Source of the DNA: Erythrocercus mccallii
Lineage: Eukaryota; Chordata; Aves; Passeriformes; Dicruridae
DNA: 64,000 bases
Reading direction: 5' to 3'
Assembly (NCBI GenBank): GCA_013397435.1
Contig: VZRG01000534.1
Coordinates: 1 to 64,000, forward strand
The notes below the pieces were generated by a model, which saw nothing but the letters and a program-made list of their open reading frames with translations, was not told the DNA's origin and did not search any database. Positions 37,401-46,580 of this stretch are shown in pieces; within the stretch, counting starts at the first letter, position 1, and each line of letters begins with the position of its first letter. Position numbers and translations under genes: made by a program.

Positions 37401-40400
37401 TGCTTCCAGTTCAAACGCTAAATTAGGCTATTAAAAATGTGATAACCAGACTATAGCAAGGCCAGAAATTTTGACTGATGAGCCAGAGCATTTCGGTGGT
37501 CGCTGTTGCATTCCAGCTCCAGCCCTGTGCCCTCTGGTGGCTGATTTCCGTGTGTGATCACCGGGTTCCCACTGAGCAGCTGAAAATTCACTATGTGCAA
37601 GGAAATTACCTGCATTGCTCATGGCACAACAATGGCTTTGATAAATGCAAATTATTTTATCGTACAAAGCGTCTGTGTAAAGGACGTGTCTGCAGAGATA
37701 CCTTTGCTGATTGTCAGGGAGGAAGTGTCCTTTTTGCCCTTTCTCATTTTTTTCTCTAATGCTTTTGTGATCTAGTTGCAATCTGTAATGGCCTAACTTT
37801 CTAGTCACCTTTTTTAACAGTAGTTTGCTGAGAGGAAGAATGGCTTTAAAGAAATGGCTTTAACTAAAGTGGAATGGCTTTAGCTGAATGGAAGGAATTT
37901 ATTTTCAGTTGAGTGGTACTGGCTGTAGTTGTTTAATAAAAGACCAAGCTCACAGCTTTACTATTTTTCAGTCACATAAGGAGACAAGTTTTTAATGGCG
38001 TGATTTTTATTATTCCTAGAGTTACAGTAACAGCAATGTGCAACATGGATTTTAGTCGCTTTCCCCTGGACACACAGACATGTTCCCTGGAGATTGAAAG
38101 CTGTAAGTAAAGTGGAGGTATAGGGAAGCCAAGGGCACCCCATGGGCACCCACACTATGTTATACCAATAATTAATTATATCAATAATTAATTATACCAT
38201 TAAGTGAACTGCTGCTACATTCATGGGATCTCTAACCAAATTCATCAGACTTCAACACTAAGAAAAGCTCCCTGCCTGTATTTTTTCACTAGAATTGGAT
38301 GGTGTTTGCAACAAGTGTTTTTAAAAAACAGCTCTGAGCACTGTATGGCCCTTAATGCCAGCCAGGCTGCCCCACTGACACCCACCCCCCTGGCACCCTG
38401 GGCCACTTGCCTGCAGGTCAGCAGTCTCCAACAGCACCTGTTTGCCCAGGTACCCTCAAATACATGGATAAGTGGCTGTACACCCTTCACAGGCGCCATC
38501 TGCTCATCCATGATGTAGAAGCCATGATGAGGTAGTGACATTAATTGCTTTCCTTTTATGCTTCTTAGTCCTATTTGAGATAAACCCAGCTTATGCCCTT
38601 TGTCCCAAGTATGATGCACATATGAATTGGCCAGATTTCATATAGCAACATTTTAAACTTTCAGCTTTTTCAAGTTATTTTCTTCTCCTTCTGAAGCTTG
38701 CAATAAGAAATGAAATATTAATTCTGTTTTAATACATTTATATGTGGTTTTTTTCCCTGTGTGAAAAGACCTGCTACTAAACCCATCTGAGAGGATTAAC
38801 ATTACTGTTACTTCCACATATATTAAAAAGCAAAGTAATGTTCATGTGTATATCATAGGCAGAAAATTTACCCAAGAGCTTTTCCTCCTGTGTGCCTCAG
38901 ACCATAGATAGATTGTTCCTCTTGTCACCCCAAACAGGCTCTTTCTGCTAAGGCTCCCTTTCTTTGCTTCTGATTTTAGGAATTTTACAATAAAGAATTT
39001 TTTAAGTTCTGATGTAGTGGGTTACTTGACACACATATTATTTGTGTGAAACTATGATTAGAGAAACAGGAGGGTTAACAAAATGTGCCAGACATCATGC
39101 CTGAGGGCTGCGACAATGAGCTAGTCCACTCCTTGCCACAGCCATACCCCCCACCTAGAGGGTGGCATTTGGGAATTTGAGCTTTTCAGCATTTGGGAAT
39201 TTGAACTCTGAGGGAGCCAGGAGGTCTATGTGGGCACGCCCTGGGCTGTGGGGGTGGTAGCAGCTGTCCTAGTGCACTATCCTGAGTTTGCTCTGCTTCC
39301 CTAGATGCCTACACTGAAGATGACCTTATGCTGTACTGGAAGAATGGGAATGATTCCCTTAAAACAGATGAGAGGATATCACTGTCCCAGTTCCTGATTC
39401 AGGAGTTTCACACTACCACAAAGCTTGCCTTTTACAGCAGCACAGGTGGGCAACCAGAGCACCTGCCAGAGCTGGGGAAAGAAGGGCTGAAAATTGTCTC
39501 CCTTGACCTTGGCCATGGAGGATTGCCCACTGGGGGTTCTCTCTGTGTCCCATCAGACCCGCCACTCTTCTTTACCAAGTTGGCTGTCTCTACCACACAC
39601 TTCCATCTTAATGGTCATGCAGTCTGGAAAGATAATCCTCAAGGTCACACCAAGTCTTAACTTGAATTAAACTCTCTGATTGCATAGGTTATATTTTCTG
39701 GAAGATATCAACCTGAGAGATGCTTTGACTTTGATTGTTGGTTCAGTAAGGAGTTTTTTCTGTAAATTGCAATGATCTGCAGCCATTAACTGTGTTTTGA
39801 TAAAAAGAAAGTCACTTTTCCCTTGGTGCAGCATCACTCTATCTGAAAGTAGTCTGATGTTGGTGTAACTTCTCTTTTTCATTCTTTCTGTTTCACAGGG
39901 TGGTACAATCGCCTCTATATAAACTTCACGTTACGCCGACACATCTTCTTCTTCCTGCTTCAAACCTACTTCCCTGCCACTCTCATGGTCATGTTGTCCT
40001 GGGTATCCTTCTGGATTGACCGACGAGCAGTTCCTGCCAGAGTCCCATTAGGTAAAAACAATCTTATAGTCAGCAGACCTAAGAGACAAAGGCTGCAACC
40101 ACAGCCTTGACCATCAAGGTGAAATCCCCGGTGCAGTGCACTGACCCCATGTTGCCTTGAGGCACGGAAATCATCTGTGCCACACACATGTGCCTCAGGG
40201 ACAGGGCATGTATCCCCTCATGGTGCAAACTTCCTCGTGCCCTGAGAGTTGCTTTCCCTATTTACACAAGATGCACCTGGAATGAGTCAGAGAACAAATG
40301 TCCCACTCTGCTTTTATTGCTCTAAACAGAGACAGGGCATGTGTACAGCCAAGGTGTCAATATCCTTCAGAGACTTCAATGAGTGAGAAGGTAAAAATCA

Positions 40401-43057
40401 CTATCAGCAGCCCTGACAAAATTTCAGTTTATTGAGTTTTGCTAGAGGAGTGAGGGTGGAAGAAACACAGCTGAAGTGTGCTGTGCAGTTTAACTTGTTA
40501 AATGAATTTGCACTGCAGTGTGAGGCATTCAGCTTCCCCTTTTGCAGCATCTTTCAGAGAGATGAAGCCATATGTCACAGGAGTCACCACAGGAGTAGAA
40601 CTGTGATGTGGACATAAATCTTCTAAAGTGGATATTTTGCCCTCAGCAAAGTGCTGTTTGGTTTTTTGCAGATTCTGAGTTCAAGCTTGCTTCCTCTTAT
40701 TCCAGGCAACATGCCTCAGGATTTTATTTATTCTTAAAATAAATCATATACCTCAGTGGAGAGAATATAGAGAGACAAAATAGAGATGGCAATAGGGCAG
40801 TTTTTCACATCTGAATTTAGAAACAGCACCCATTGCCTTGAGACATCATTAAAAGAAGCGTAAGGGTATGGGCCATGGCTTTTCAGAAGGTGTAGGCACT
40901 GCCTTAGCAGTATTTTTAGCACCTAGATACTCCTGTGAATTCAGTCCTTTGTGCTTATATGCATAATTTCAACTTCCAAAGTACTCACTAATATGACATA
41001 ATTAACCCCTGAATTGAGGGCCATGGAGAGGCTCTCTCAGAGCCAGGGTAATGCTGAACTACGGGGGCTCCTACTCTTGCTCCTGTGCTCATTGTGCTCA
41101 TCCAGGGTGTAATGTGGGGCAACACTGCCTTGTGGGGTACCATAGTCCCTGCTTTTGCTCCAGTGAAGGCACAGAGCAGGTGTGGGAGTCAGCTGGGGAC
41201 TTCTGTGACTTCTCATGAAGCAGGACTTCCCAGGAGAAGTTCAGCATACAGAAAACACAGGGGTAACAGGTGAAGTAGCAGCTTTGCTTGTGTCCATACT
41301 GTGGAGGGGTTGAACTAGAAGCTGAGATACTCAGAATTGTAGAGTCATAGAATATCTTGAGTTGGAAGGGAGCCATAAGGATAACTGAATTAAAATCCAT
41401 GTACTTGTACCCCTCCAGGGACTGTCTGGAGCCCGGAATGGGGTGCAGCCAGCACAGGGTCAAAGTGCTGCTGCCTGGCCATAGGGTGGGAGGTTGATGG
41501 CATGGTGAGGAGGCAGACTGAGACCAGAATTAGAGCTATGCTCACTAAATAGACAAGAAAATCCCAGTTACAAATCAGGGTTGCCTGGACCCTCCTCAGG
41601 CAGTGAAATTCATTACCCAAAAGTGAAAAAAAATATTGTAAGATAAATTCAGATGTCAGGAAATTGTAACAGCTGCTGTATTTGTGATGAAGAGTCTGGT
41701 TTGAAATCATCTTATGGTCTCTTCTGCTGGTGTATTTCCAGGGATAACCACCGTGCTGACCATGTCCACGATCATCACTGGGGTGAATGCCTCCATGCCT
41801 CGTGTTTCCTACATCAAAGCAGTGGACATTTACCTGTGGGTCAGTTTTGTGTTTGTCTTCCTCTCAGTGTTGGAATATGCGGCTGTGAATTACCTGACAA
41901 CGGTGCAAGAGCGGAAGGAGAGGAAACTGCGGGACAAGGTGAGGTTTTTTATCTCCAATGTCATTTTATTGCCCCTGGGAAAAGGTGTGGCAAAAGTCTG
42001 GAAATGTTCAAAGCTTTGCAACTGCAGAGTGCTGCTCTCAGCTGCCTGGGGAAAATGCAGTGCATGCAAAAACACACCAGCAGTGAAGCATTGCGGGTTA
42101 TAAAGATTTGCCACACCCAAGCTCACTCCTCTTTCTTTGGAGTCTGCACGGGCTAACTCCCTCTAGATACAGTCTTCCACTGCCTGTATAAATGGGATGG
42201 GTTTTAGGATTTTACCTTTAAATATTTTTTTATACTGTAGATTAAAACTTATGGATAGAATCAGTTGGATTCTGCATTTTGGGTTTCAGATGATGTGAGC
42301 AATATCTCCCACTTTTGTCTATGCATAGTCTAAACTTATACAATGGTCCCAATTTTCCCATTCTGCCTTTGTTACATTAAATTTTAACTAAAATTTCAGC
42401 CTAAGATGTCTCCAAATGGGGCAGGCATCATACATTCCTTCTTGTGGTTTCCCTCTGTCTTGCTCTGATTTTCTCAGCTGCAAGGTGCAGGTCCAACCTT
42501 CATTTACACCCTGATACCTGTGCCTAAGCCAAAGAAGCTTTTCCACAGACAGCCCCGCTCTCTCCCTGACTGCACCTGTGCCTTGCAGACATGGAAGTGC
42601 AGATGGAAAAAGTTCCTGCCCAGCTCCACCATTTTGTTCTTCCTTTTGCATCCCAGCAGCCTGAATCCCCTAGGCCTTTCCCCACCTCTATAGGATGGAA
42701 GGAGCAAAGGAATGTCTGTGCCCGTGTGGACACAGCTCAAACCCTTGCTACCCTTGTCTGTGCCCACAGCCTGCCTGTGCATGCAGCCTACCTCAGCCCC
42801 GGCCCATGATGGTGGATGGCAGCTACAACGACGGGGACGTGAACGAGCTGGGGCACTTCATGTCTGAGGACGGGGACAAACAGGACCGGATGATGGTGCA
42901 GCTGGCGCTGGGCTCCGAGAGGGGCTCAGCCAGGAGGAAAAACCAGAGATACGTCAGCATGCGGATCGACACCCATGCCATCGACAAGTACTCCAGGATA
43001 ATATTCCCTGGGGCGTACATTCTATTTAATTTGATATACTGGTCCATTTTTTCATAA
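16330..43057 (+). CDS. GABRR1: GABA-A receptor rho-1 subunit, complete (10 coding exons)
   Basis: Pore subunit of the rho-type (GABA-C) receptor, a GABA-gated chloride channel of the Cys-loop family in the plasma membrane, best known from retinal bipolar cells. Exons: 16330-16451, 29368-29421, 31104-31210, 32543-32610, 34390-34613, 38020-38102, 39305-39445, 39899-40051, 41742-41938 and 42770-43057. They sum to 1437 nt and 478 residues, against 479 in human rho-1. All introns are GT-AG, with phases 2,2,1,0,2,1,1,1,0. The protein has a signal peptide (about 1-24), an extracellular GABA-binding domain, Cys-loop C199-C213, TM1 about 282-305, TM2 about 313-332, TM3 about 346-368, a variable cytoplasmic loop and TM4 about 460-478. 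Y124, Y220, Y263 and Y269 are the expected aromatic-box tyrosines. P316 at pore position 2' is as in human rho-1, supporting rho-1 over rho-2. No frameshift or stop is seen. Confidence 0.98.
16452..22824 (+). other. GABRR1: GABRR1 intron 1, first part; nothing recognised
   Basis: About 6.4 kb of the 12.9 kb first intron. It holds poly-T runs (around 17203 and 17698), a pyrimidine-rich tract listed separately, and the longest ATG-initiated open frame in the window (20228-20833, 201 codons). That frame is unrecognised and has no splice-linked partner. No repeat family was identified. Confidence 0.5.
21050..21215 (+). repeat. Polypyrimidine tract
   Basis: About 165 bases strongly biased to C and T on the + strand, including a run of T near 21140 and repeated ttcctt/ctttct units. 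This strand asymmetry can form unusual DNA structure or simply reflect simple-sequence drift. It lies deep in intron 1, so it is not an exon's own acceptor tract. Confidence 0.6.
22825..23096 (+). mobile_element. CR1 LINE 3' fragment
   Basis: Reads as a sense CR1 3' end: 'gtgacaggacaagaggaaat', 'gaagcattgaaacaagc', 'ccagggaagtggtggagtc', 'ggttggacttgatgatttta' and 'ggtcttttccaaacttaatg', ending in 'ccatagttct'. 5'-truncated and non-coding. It lies in the same orientation as GABRR1. Confidence 0.92.
23097..23839 (+). other. GABRR1: GABRR1 intron 1, unassigned stretch
   Basis: T-rich sequence between a CR1 copy and an older CR1-like remnant. It may be the eroded 3' part of the older element, but no diagnostic segment could be recognised. 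Confidence 0.3.
23840..24140 (-). mobile_element. Ancient CR1/L3-like LINE remnant
   Basis: The + strand follows the reversed RT segment of old CR1/L3-like LINEs: 'tcactcaaatctacttttcc', 'cagccagttacactgtc', 'gactggtttgacgtcaatta' and 'ttcacattgagtgat'. It is diverged to about the same degree as the remnants at 9190 and 14350. Confidence 0.5.
24141..26002 (+). other. GABRR1: GABRR1 intron 1, nothing recognised
   Basis: Mixed T- and C-rich intronic sequence with a 13-base A run near 24785. No exon, RNA gene or identifiable repeat. Confidence 0.45.
26003..26489. repeat. Long imperfect inverted repeat, arms about 107 bp
   Basis: The left arm (26003 to about 26110) and the reverse complement of the right arm (26489 back to about 26380) align over about 105 bases. 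By eye there are roughly 16 substitutions, nearly all transitions, plus one 2-base indel. The best-conserved block is 'catgtccatcctgccaag' with 'gttccctgcagg' close by. The spacer is about 270 bases and unrecognised. It could be a transposon with long terminal inverted repeats, two opposed insertions, or an inverted duplication. No target-site duplication is obvious at the ends. In the GABRR1 transcript the arms could pair into a long hairpin. Confidence 0.8.
26490..28959 (+). other. GABRR1: GABRR1 intron 1, nothing recognised
   Basis: Includes an 18-base A run at 27216-27233 and a T run near 28895-28912. 28030-28640 is open in several frames on both strands (up to 167 codons on the - strand) but resembles no known protein. 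A short CR1-like phrase (gggttggatgatcttcttcc) near 26875 is too short to call. Confidence 0.45.
28960..29520. promoter_or_regulatory. GABRR1: CpG-rich island around GABRR1 exon 2
   Basis: GC content and CpG density rise well above the surroundings: gcgcccccgcc near 28983, cccgcccgggc near 29070, the exon itself (ccggccgcagcgg), and cagcccgcggctgg near 29466. Exon 1 has no such patch. An internal promoter or a methylation-protected element is possible. A GC-rich exon in an otherwise AT-rich intron is the simpler reading. Confidence 0.4.
29368..29421 (+). CDS. GABRR1: GABRR1 coding exon 2: short basic cassette
   Basis: 54 nt between acceptor cttgcag and donor ggcag|gtaagc. Together with the split codons it encodes S-RPQRQRREAHGEVHKQG, a very basic stretch just after the signal peptide. 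Both flanking introns are phase 2, so skipping removes 18 residues without a frameshift. The human counterpart (RPQRQRREVHEDAHKQV) lacks the leading Ser, giving 51 nt. Confidence 0.93.
29422..31103 (+). other. GABRR1: GABRR1 intron 2, nothing recognised
   Basis: 1682 bases. The first hundred bases continue the CpG-rich patch; the rest is ordinary intronic sequence with no identified repeat. Confidence 0.6.
31104..31210 (+). CDS. GABRR1: GABRR1 coding exon 3
   Basis: 107 nt. Encodes SPILKRSPDITKSPLTKS and continues to MRPGFGG, the linker and start of the extracellular ligand-binding domain, nearly identical to human rho-1. The acceptor is cctggtag (a weak pyrimidine tract) and the donor is ggag|gtatga. 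It enters in phase 2 and leaves in phase 1. Confidence 0.96.
31211..32542 (+). other. GABRR1: GABRR1 intron 3, nothing recognised
   Basis: 1332 bases of AT-rich intron ending in a long T tract (32525-32536) just before the exon 4 acceptor. No repeat was identified. Confidence 0.6.
32543..32610 (+). CDS. GABRR1: GABRR1 coding exon 4
   Basis: 68 nt. Encodes residues 95-117, GPAIPVGVDVQVESLDSISE then VDM, the first beta-strand region of the extracellular domain and unchanged from human rho-1 as remembered. The donor is gacatg|gtaaga. The exon ends in phase 0. Confidence 0.97.
32611..33014 (+). other. GABRR1: GABRR1 intron 4, first part; nothing recognised
   Basis: AT-rich intron sequence leading into the CR1 copy. 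The true 5' edge of that copy may lie somewhat left of 33015. Confidence 0.5.
33015..33250 (+). mobile_element. CR1 LINE 3' fragment
   Basis: Sense CR1 3' end: 'ggggaaatggctttaaactg', 'aagaaattctttactcag', 'cagactgcccagagaagttg', 'ggctggagaaggctttgaac' and 'ggttggaacaagatggtctt', closing with 'cattctatgaccc'. 5'-truncated and non-coding, in GABRR1 intron 4. Confidence 0.92.
33251..34389 (+). other. GABRR1: GABRR1 intron 4, second part
   Basis: No repeat family recognised. A C/A-rich run (aaaacccaaaaccccaaaac type) lies near 33800. A small tandem duplication of an 18-base unit (gatgtcccctcagatgtg) lies at 34261-34292, about 100 bases before exon 5. Confidence 0.5.
34390..34613 (+). CDS. GABRR1: GABRR1 coding exon 5: ligand-binding loops
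   Basis: 224 nt. Encodes residues 118-191, from DFTMTLYLRHYWKDERLSFP to VQPDGKVLYSL. It carries binding loop D with Y124 and R126, which correspond to Y102 and R104 in the usual rho-1 numbering, and the WVPDMFFVHSKRS segment of loop A. A single difference from human (NNQS for NNLS) was noted from memory. It leaves in phase 2. Confidence 0.98.
34614..35464 (+). other. GABRR1: GABRR1 intron 5, first part; nothing recognised
   Basis: Intronic sequence before the LTR. No repeat was identified. Confidence 0.55.
35465..36032 (-). mobile_element. Solo LTR of an avian endogenous retrovirus
   Basis: Read on the + strand, it opens with 'tgtcacaatttaaccccagc', 'tggcaactaagcccc' and 'ctcgtgggctgagataaagg', and closes with 'ttaactctatcccagaca'. 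These are the two ends of a long terminal repeat very widespread in bird genomes, here reversed, so the LTR faces the - strand, antisense to GABRR1. No internal viral coding sequence was seen on either side, so it is a solo LTR. The TATA region is degraded (catatg near 35775). Flanking target-site duplication is not convincing. The class (ERVL or ERVK) was not settled. Confidence 0.8.
36033..38019 (+). other. GABRR1: GABRR1 intron 5, second part
   Basis: Contains the ATAGATG-type microsatellite and a three-fold imperfect repeat of an aatggcttta unit at 37839-37892. Otherwise unremarkable sequence ending at the exon 6 acceptor. Confidence 0.5.
36238..36292. repeat. Microsatellite, imperfect GATA/ATAGATG units
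   Basis: Repeated gatagat/atagatgat units interrupted by atat, about 55 bases, starting six bases after 'aaagcatcag'. It is probably length-polymorphic and lies about 200 bases beyond the LTR in GABRR1 intron 5. Confidence 0.85.
38020..38102 (+). CDS. GABRR1: GABRR1 coding exon 6: Cys-loop
   Basis: 83 nt. Encodes residues 193-219, VTVTAMCNMDFSRFPLDTQT, then CSLEIES. C199 and C213 bracket the 13-residue loop that defines the Cys-loop receptor superfamily. The acceptor is tattcctag and the donor gaaagct|gtaagt. It enters in phase 2 and leaves in phase 1. Confidence 0.98.
38103..39304 (+). other. GABRR1: GABRR1 intron 6
   Basis: 1202 bases. Contains AT-rich taattaatta repeats at 38168-38199 and an imperfect tandem duplication of gcatttgggaatttga at 39164-39205. 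No mobile element was recognised. Confidence 0.6.
39305..39445 (+). CDS. GABRR1: GABRR1 coding exon 7: loops B and C
   Basis: 141 nt. Encodes residues 220-266, from YAYTEDDLMLYWKNGNDSLK to FHTTTKLAFYSST. Y220 (split codon) and Y263 match Y198 and Y241 of the usual rho-1 numbering and line the GABA site. The residue after YWK is Asn, where human has Lys. Phase 1 on both sides. Confidence 0.98.
39446..39898 (+). other. GABRR1: GABRR1 intron 7
   Basis: 453 bases, the shortest intron of the gene. The first part stays open in the exon 7 frame to 39660, but nothing suggests it is coding. The acceptor is ttctgtttcacag. Confidence 0.7.
39899..40051 (+). CDS. GABRR1: GABRR1 coding exon 8: TM1 and start of TM2
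   Basis: 153 nt. Encodes residues 267-317, starting GWYNRLYINFTLRRHIFFF. It contains Y269 of the GABA site, the whole of TM1, the short cytoplasmic TM1-TM2 turn and the anion-selectivity motif PAR at 312-314. P316 at pore position 2' affects picrotoxin response in rho receptors. Phase 1 on both sides. Confidence 0.98.
40052..41330 (+). other. GABRR1: GABRR1 intron 8, first part; nothing recognised
   Basis: Intronic sequence with no recognised repeat or RNA gene. Confidence 0.55.
41331..41400 (-). mobile_element. CR1 LINE 3' tail fragment
   Basis: Short reversed CR1 end: 'agagtcatagaatatcttga' then 'gttggaagggagccataagg'. It belongs to the CR1 subfamily group whose reversed end reads 'agttggaagggacccataagg'. 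Roughly 70 bases in GABRR1 intron 8; sequence beyond 41400 may be a diverged continuation. Confidence 0.75.
41401..41741 (+). other. GABRR1: GABRR1 intron 8, second part; nothing recognised
   Basis: 340 bases before exon 9, possibly holding a diverged extension of the CR1 tail. The pyrimidine tract and acceptor tgtatttccag lie at the end. Confidence 0.5.
41742..41938 (+). CDS. GABRR1: GABRR1 coding exon 9: TM2 and TM3
   Basis: 197 nt. Encodes residues 318-383, beginning GITTVLTMSTIITGVNASMP, the pore-lining helix with the 9' leucine L323 that forms the channel gate. TM3 follows (about 346-368), then VQERKERKLRDK, the start of the cytoplasmic loop. The donor gacaag|gtgagg leaves phase 0. Confidence 0.98.
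41939..42769 (+). other. GABRR1: GABRR1 intron 9, nothing recognised
   Basis: 831 bases. Reading through from exon 9 stays open to 42103 in frame. This would give a short alternative C-terminus lacking TM4, but no evidence favours it. Confidence 0.6.
42770..43057 (+). CDS. GABRR1: GABRR1 last coding exon: loop and TM4
   Basis: 288 nt including the TAA at 43055-43057. Encodes residues 384-478. The first half (PACACSLPQPRPMM, then VDGSYNDGDVNELGHFMSED) is the variable TM3-TM4 cytoplasmic loop, GC-rich and clearly diverged from human (LPCTSGLPPPRTAM). The second half (YVSMRIDTHAIDKYSRIIFP to IYWSIFS) is TM4, almost unchanged. A second AG at 42785-42786 would shift the frame, and the exon length fits human exactly from 42770. 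Confidence 0.97.
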   Translation, partial: PACACSLPQPRPMMVDGSYNDGDVNELGHFMSEDGDKQDRMMVQLALGSERGSARRKNQRYVSMRIDTHAIDKYSRIIFPGAYILFNLIYWSIFS

Positions 43058-45975
43058 AGATTCATAACTTCTGCAGTCACAGAGCATTGTGACATTAAAT
43101 GAAAGTACAGTCTCACAGGCTAACAGAGAGAAAGTAGAGAATCATTTTAATTGGAAGGATTATTGATTTTTTCCAGGATTTTTTTTTTTATTAGAGGCAA
43201 CTCATCTGTGGCATAAATAATTGTGGAAGTTTCACATGTCAGCAAAATATAGGATATATAATCTAAAATTTTATACTTATTTAAAGATGTGCTATGTTCC
43301 TTCTTGTGCCTCACAGGCCACTGTAAACTATTTTAATAAGTGACTATAATTGCCAGTTGCTTATATATGGTGCATCCTCCATTTTGAGGCCCTGAAATCC
43401 TAATTCTCTAAGTACCTGAGTGCATGCACACATTTCTCAGCTCAGCAGACTGACCACATTCAACACCAATAAATACAAGAATATGCAAATACTTGCACGT
43501 TTGCAGGATGAGGTCAGAAATGGTAATTACAAACACAAAACATCCAGTACTGGGAAACGCTCTGGCAAGGTTATTGATGGCTACATCTTTCACAGCTTAA
43601 TGCATGACTCATTAGCAGTACTGCATTGACAGATCCACATAGCAATACTTTCAGACTTGTGCTTTGTCTTAATAGTATTTAAAACATGGGAATATTTCCA
43701 AACTGTCTTGACTAAGTTTTTAAAATAATGAGTTGCAATGTACATTTAATATGGAATGAACAAAAGCCAGGCTTCCTGTAATGCTAACCAAATCCTCTGG
43801 GGGAAAAAAAGCAGGAGCTCTCCTTGGATCTGCATGTTTGGGTCACTGGTAATTTTGCTCTTGAGTTTCCTGGGAACAGGTTTCACTACAAAATGATCCA
43901 GTGAAGACAATCTGTTGTCTGTGAAAAAAACCCAAACTACTTCAGGAGAAGCCTCTTTCCTCTGATACAGTCTGGGCATTACCAGCCTGTATAAGCCTGA
44001 AAACCTGTTGCAGCCTGGAATGCCAGAAGTAGTTGTACTCACTTCCAGGAAAATCCAGGTTCATCTGTTTGTAGTAAAAGCATAATAGAAAGGTGCTCAA
44101 CAGCTGACAAAGCAGTAGTAAGGACTTTACAAGAGATACCATGCCAAAACCTTTGGAATGAAGTAAGAAAACAGTTTCCACCATAAGACAGCAGCTCCAC
44201 TGCAGACACAGGTACAACTAACAATCTGCTTTCATGCTGCATCGTCCCCCAGCATCCTGCAGCCCACCATGTCCTCAGAGAAGGCTCAGCACCTTCTGAG
44301 GCAGAGCAAGGGGACACGGTTGGAGCTGGGGGCAGTTGGTACTGACTTAAGTCCCAACTCTCCAACACAGTGTCTGCAGAGCAGCCAGTCAGTGTGAATA
44401 CACTCCATATGGAAAAGGCAGAATCTGTTATACAGAAGTGATAAATAGTTCAGAAAAACAAGAACCTGTTGAATGGAATCAGGGGCCTTTACAACACCAG
44501 CAGCACCAAAGGTGTCTCAGAATTGTGATCATTCAGTTGTTCTGCTGCTACATGATAGACACCTGTGTTCACAACGCCACCCGCGGGTTTGCGTTCACAG
44601 GACTTTAAACACACACATGCTTTTGCACACAGCTGCAGAATTCATTACTGACTGCACAGCAGATACTCTTGTGTTTTACAGGTGGAGCTGCTCTGAGCAT
44701 CAGACCAAAGCAGTTACGACTTCAAAAGGAAAGTGAATCTTCTTATATGACACCTGCCCTGGCCTGCCTGTTCTGTCACTCTACCATCAGGTGTGTGACA
44801 CAGTCATTGCAGTTGTCTGAACACTGCTGGTTGTTGTTTTTATTTCCTATGTAAATAAATGTTACCTAAACATACTCAGCATTTCTTATAACTGCTAAAA
44901 TTGTGACCTGAAAAACTACCTACACTAATCTCACACTTACAGCCTACACTCCATAGCTAAGGCAGTTAAATCACAAAAACTAAAAAAATTGAAAGACACA
45001 CCCACCCATAAGATTGTTCTACTACTTATTTCTACAGGTTTTTTTTCCACATGCACAGATACTATCATACCTTGGTTTTATCAAGTCCCCTTCATATCAT
45101 ATTATTCTTCTGTAAGTTTTTTCAAGAGATTAAAAAATGCCTTTTTTTTTTGTTGAAATCTGTAAACATTGCAGTTAAATGAAAGTAGAAAGGTCACTGG
45201 CAAAAGCAGATAAATGTTGACTACCAGGTTTGCCCACCCTACCTTATTCCTTATTCTGATGTTAACTTTTTTCCACAAATAGCTCAAAGATTTCTTGGGC
45301 AAACTTGCACAGGAATGTATTTAGATTCTCAGTATTGCAAGAACCCATTTATTTCTACAATTTAAGAATAGCATGAACAGGAGTGCCAGATTTTATAGTA
45401 AGCTCTTCAGCTCCATAAGAAGCTTAATGTTCTGAAGTTTGCTGCAGTATGGTACATTCCTTTATAGACTCATTAATCTCATACTACATACATTATTTGG
45501 CATCTGATCAGTATATTAAAGGAGATTTTGAAGATACAAATGGGAGCTGGACTTTTGAATTCCCTGGCTTTCAGTGGGAACCTAGTTTCTAACTTCCCAT
45601 GTAATTTTTCAAAATTTCCCTTCCAGCACAACTCCCTAAACTGATTCCCCAACCTCAGTGTTTAGATTTACTGTAAATTTACTTGTGTTTTATTTGGGAA
45701 ACTAGTGCCTTTTCAGTCTTATATAAATGTGTATATACATGTATTCCATAAGTACAGGATATGTCATATACAGTCAGTGTTTGCTATCAGCAACTGTACT
45801 CATTAAACATATTTACATATGCAATTTTTTGGCTTTTAACCTTTCACTGTATGGGTTTTGTATCCAATCATTAACACTCTGCTCCTTTCCAGTTCTACAA
45901 TAAATCAGAGAGGTTTGTTTGCATATTTCTAGAAACACTCAAAATCACAATAAAACTTCACATTTGTACAGCATT
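43058..45975 (+). other. GABRR1: Probable GABRR1 3' UTR and flank
   Basis: No coding exon. AATAAA hexamers lie at 43468-43473, 44854-44859, 45899-45904 and 45949-45954. The last two are close together and the final one is followed by a GT-rich stretch (ttgtgtgttttctg) near 45973, the best poly(A) site arrangement here. Ending the transcript there would give a 2.9 kb 3' UTR; earlier sites could also be used. Transcript extent is inferred. Confidence 0.4.
45949..45954 (+). promoter_or_regulatory. GABRR1: Candidate GABRR1 poly(A) signal AATAAA
   Basis: Canonical hexamer about 20 bases upstream of a GT-rich element, with a second AATAAA 50 bases earlier (45899-45904). Confidence 0.45.
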
Positions 45976-46429
45976 GTGTGTTTTCTGCCTTCAAAACATT
46001 ATCTCCATGAGTTTATACCTGGAGAGCTCAGGACCTGATTCAGACGAATACCAAATGCATCCTTAAACCTTGTTATGCTGGCAGGGCTGGAGAGCCCCAG
46101 AATTTCACAAGCAGGGATCTGATAAGAAACCTGGATGCAAACTCCAGATCACCACGATGATGACACTCAGCTTTCCATCTCAGATTGTGTGCATCACAGT
46201 CCTCGTTCTTGCTTTGGGTGATAATCTGCAATTTCTTTGAGATGAACCCAAAGTCCAGCCTGCAATGAGGCTATGAACAGAAGGCAGGTCTGTGTGTATT
46301 GTGAATAGACACAGGTTCTGCCTGTGAGCACATCTAGCTCGGTTCTAGCTTTGGAGGCTGAAGCCTTTAAGGATGATGATAATTACTGATAGGGTGAAGC
46401 AGCAAGGAAGCAAACTTCAGCCTTCAACT
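45976..46429. other. Gap between the two genes, nothing recognised
   Basis: Ordinary sequence between the likely GABRR1 transcript end and the next CR1 copy. Confidence 0.5.
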
Positions 46430-46580
46430 GAGAAGCTGCGGATACCCCATCCCTAGGAGTGTTCAAGGCCAGGCTGGAGTACAAAAAGAAATTGAATGAT
46501 TCTAGGAGTAGTGATAAGGCATGAAGAACTAGATGGTCTTTTAAGCTCTCTTCCAACCCAAACCATTCTGTGATCCTCTG
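46430..46580 (+). mobile_element. CR1 LINE 3' fragment with tail
   Basis: Sense CR1 end: 'gaagctgcggataccccatc', 'ggagtgttcaaggccaggct', 'gaactagatggtcttttaag' and 'ccaacccaaaccattctgtg', closing with 'atcctctg'. About 150 bases, 5'-truncated with internal change. Confidence 0.92.

Noticed and set aside
39446..39660. Read-through of GABRR1 exon 7 into intron 7
   Set aside because: The frame stays open by chance. The donor at 39445 is canonical and the protein aligns perfectly when it is used.
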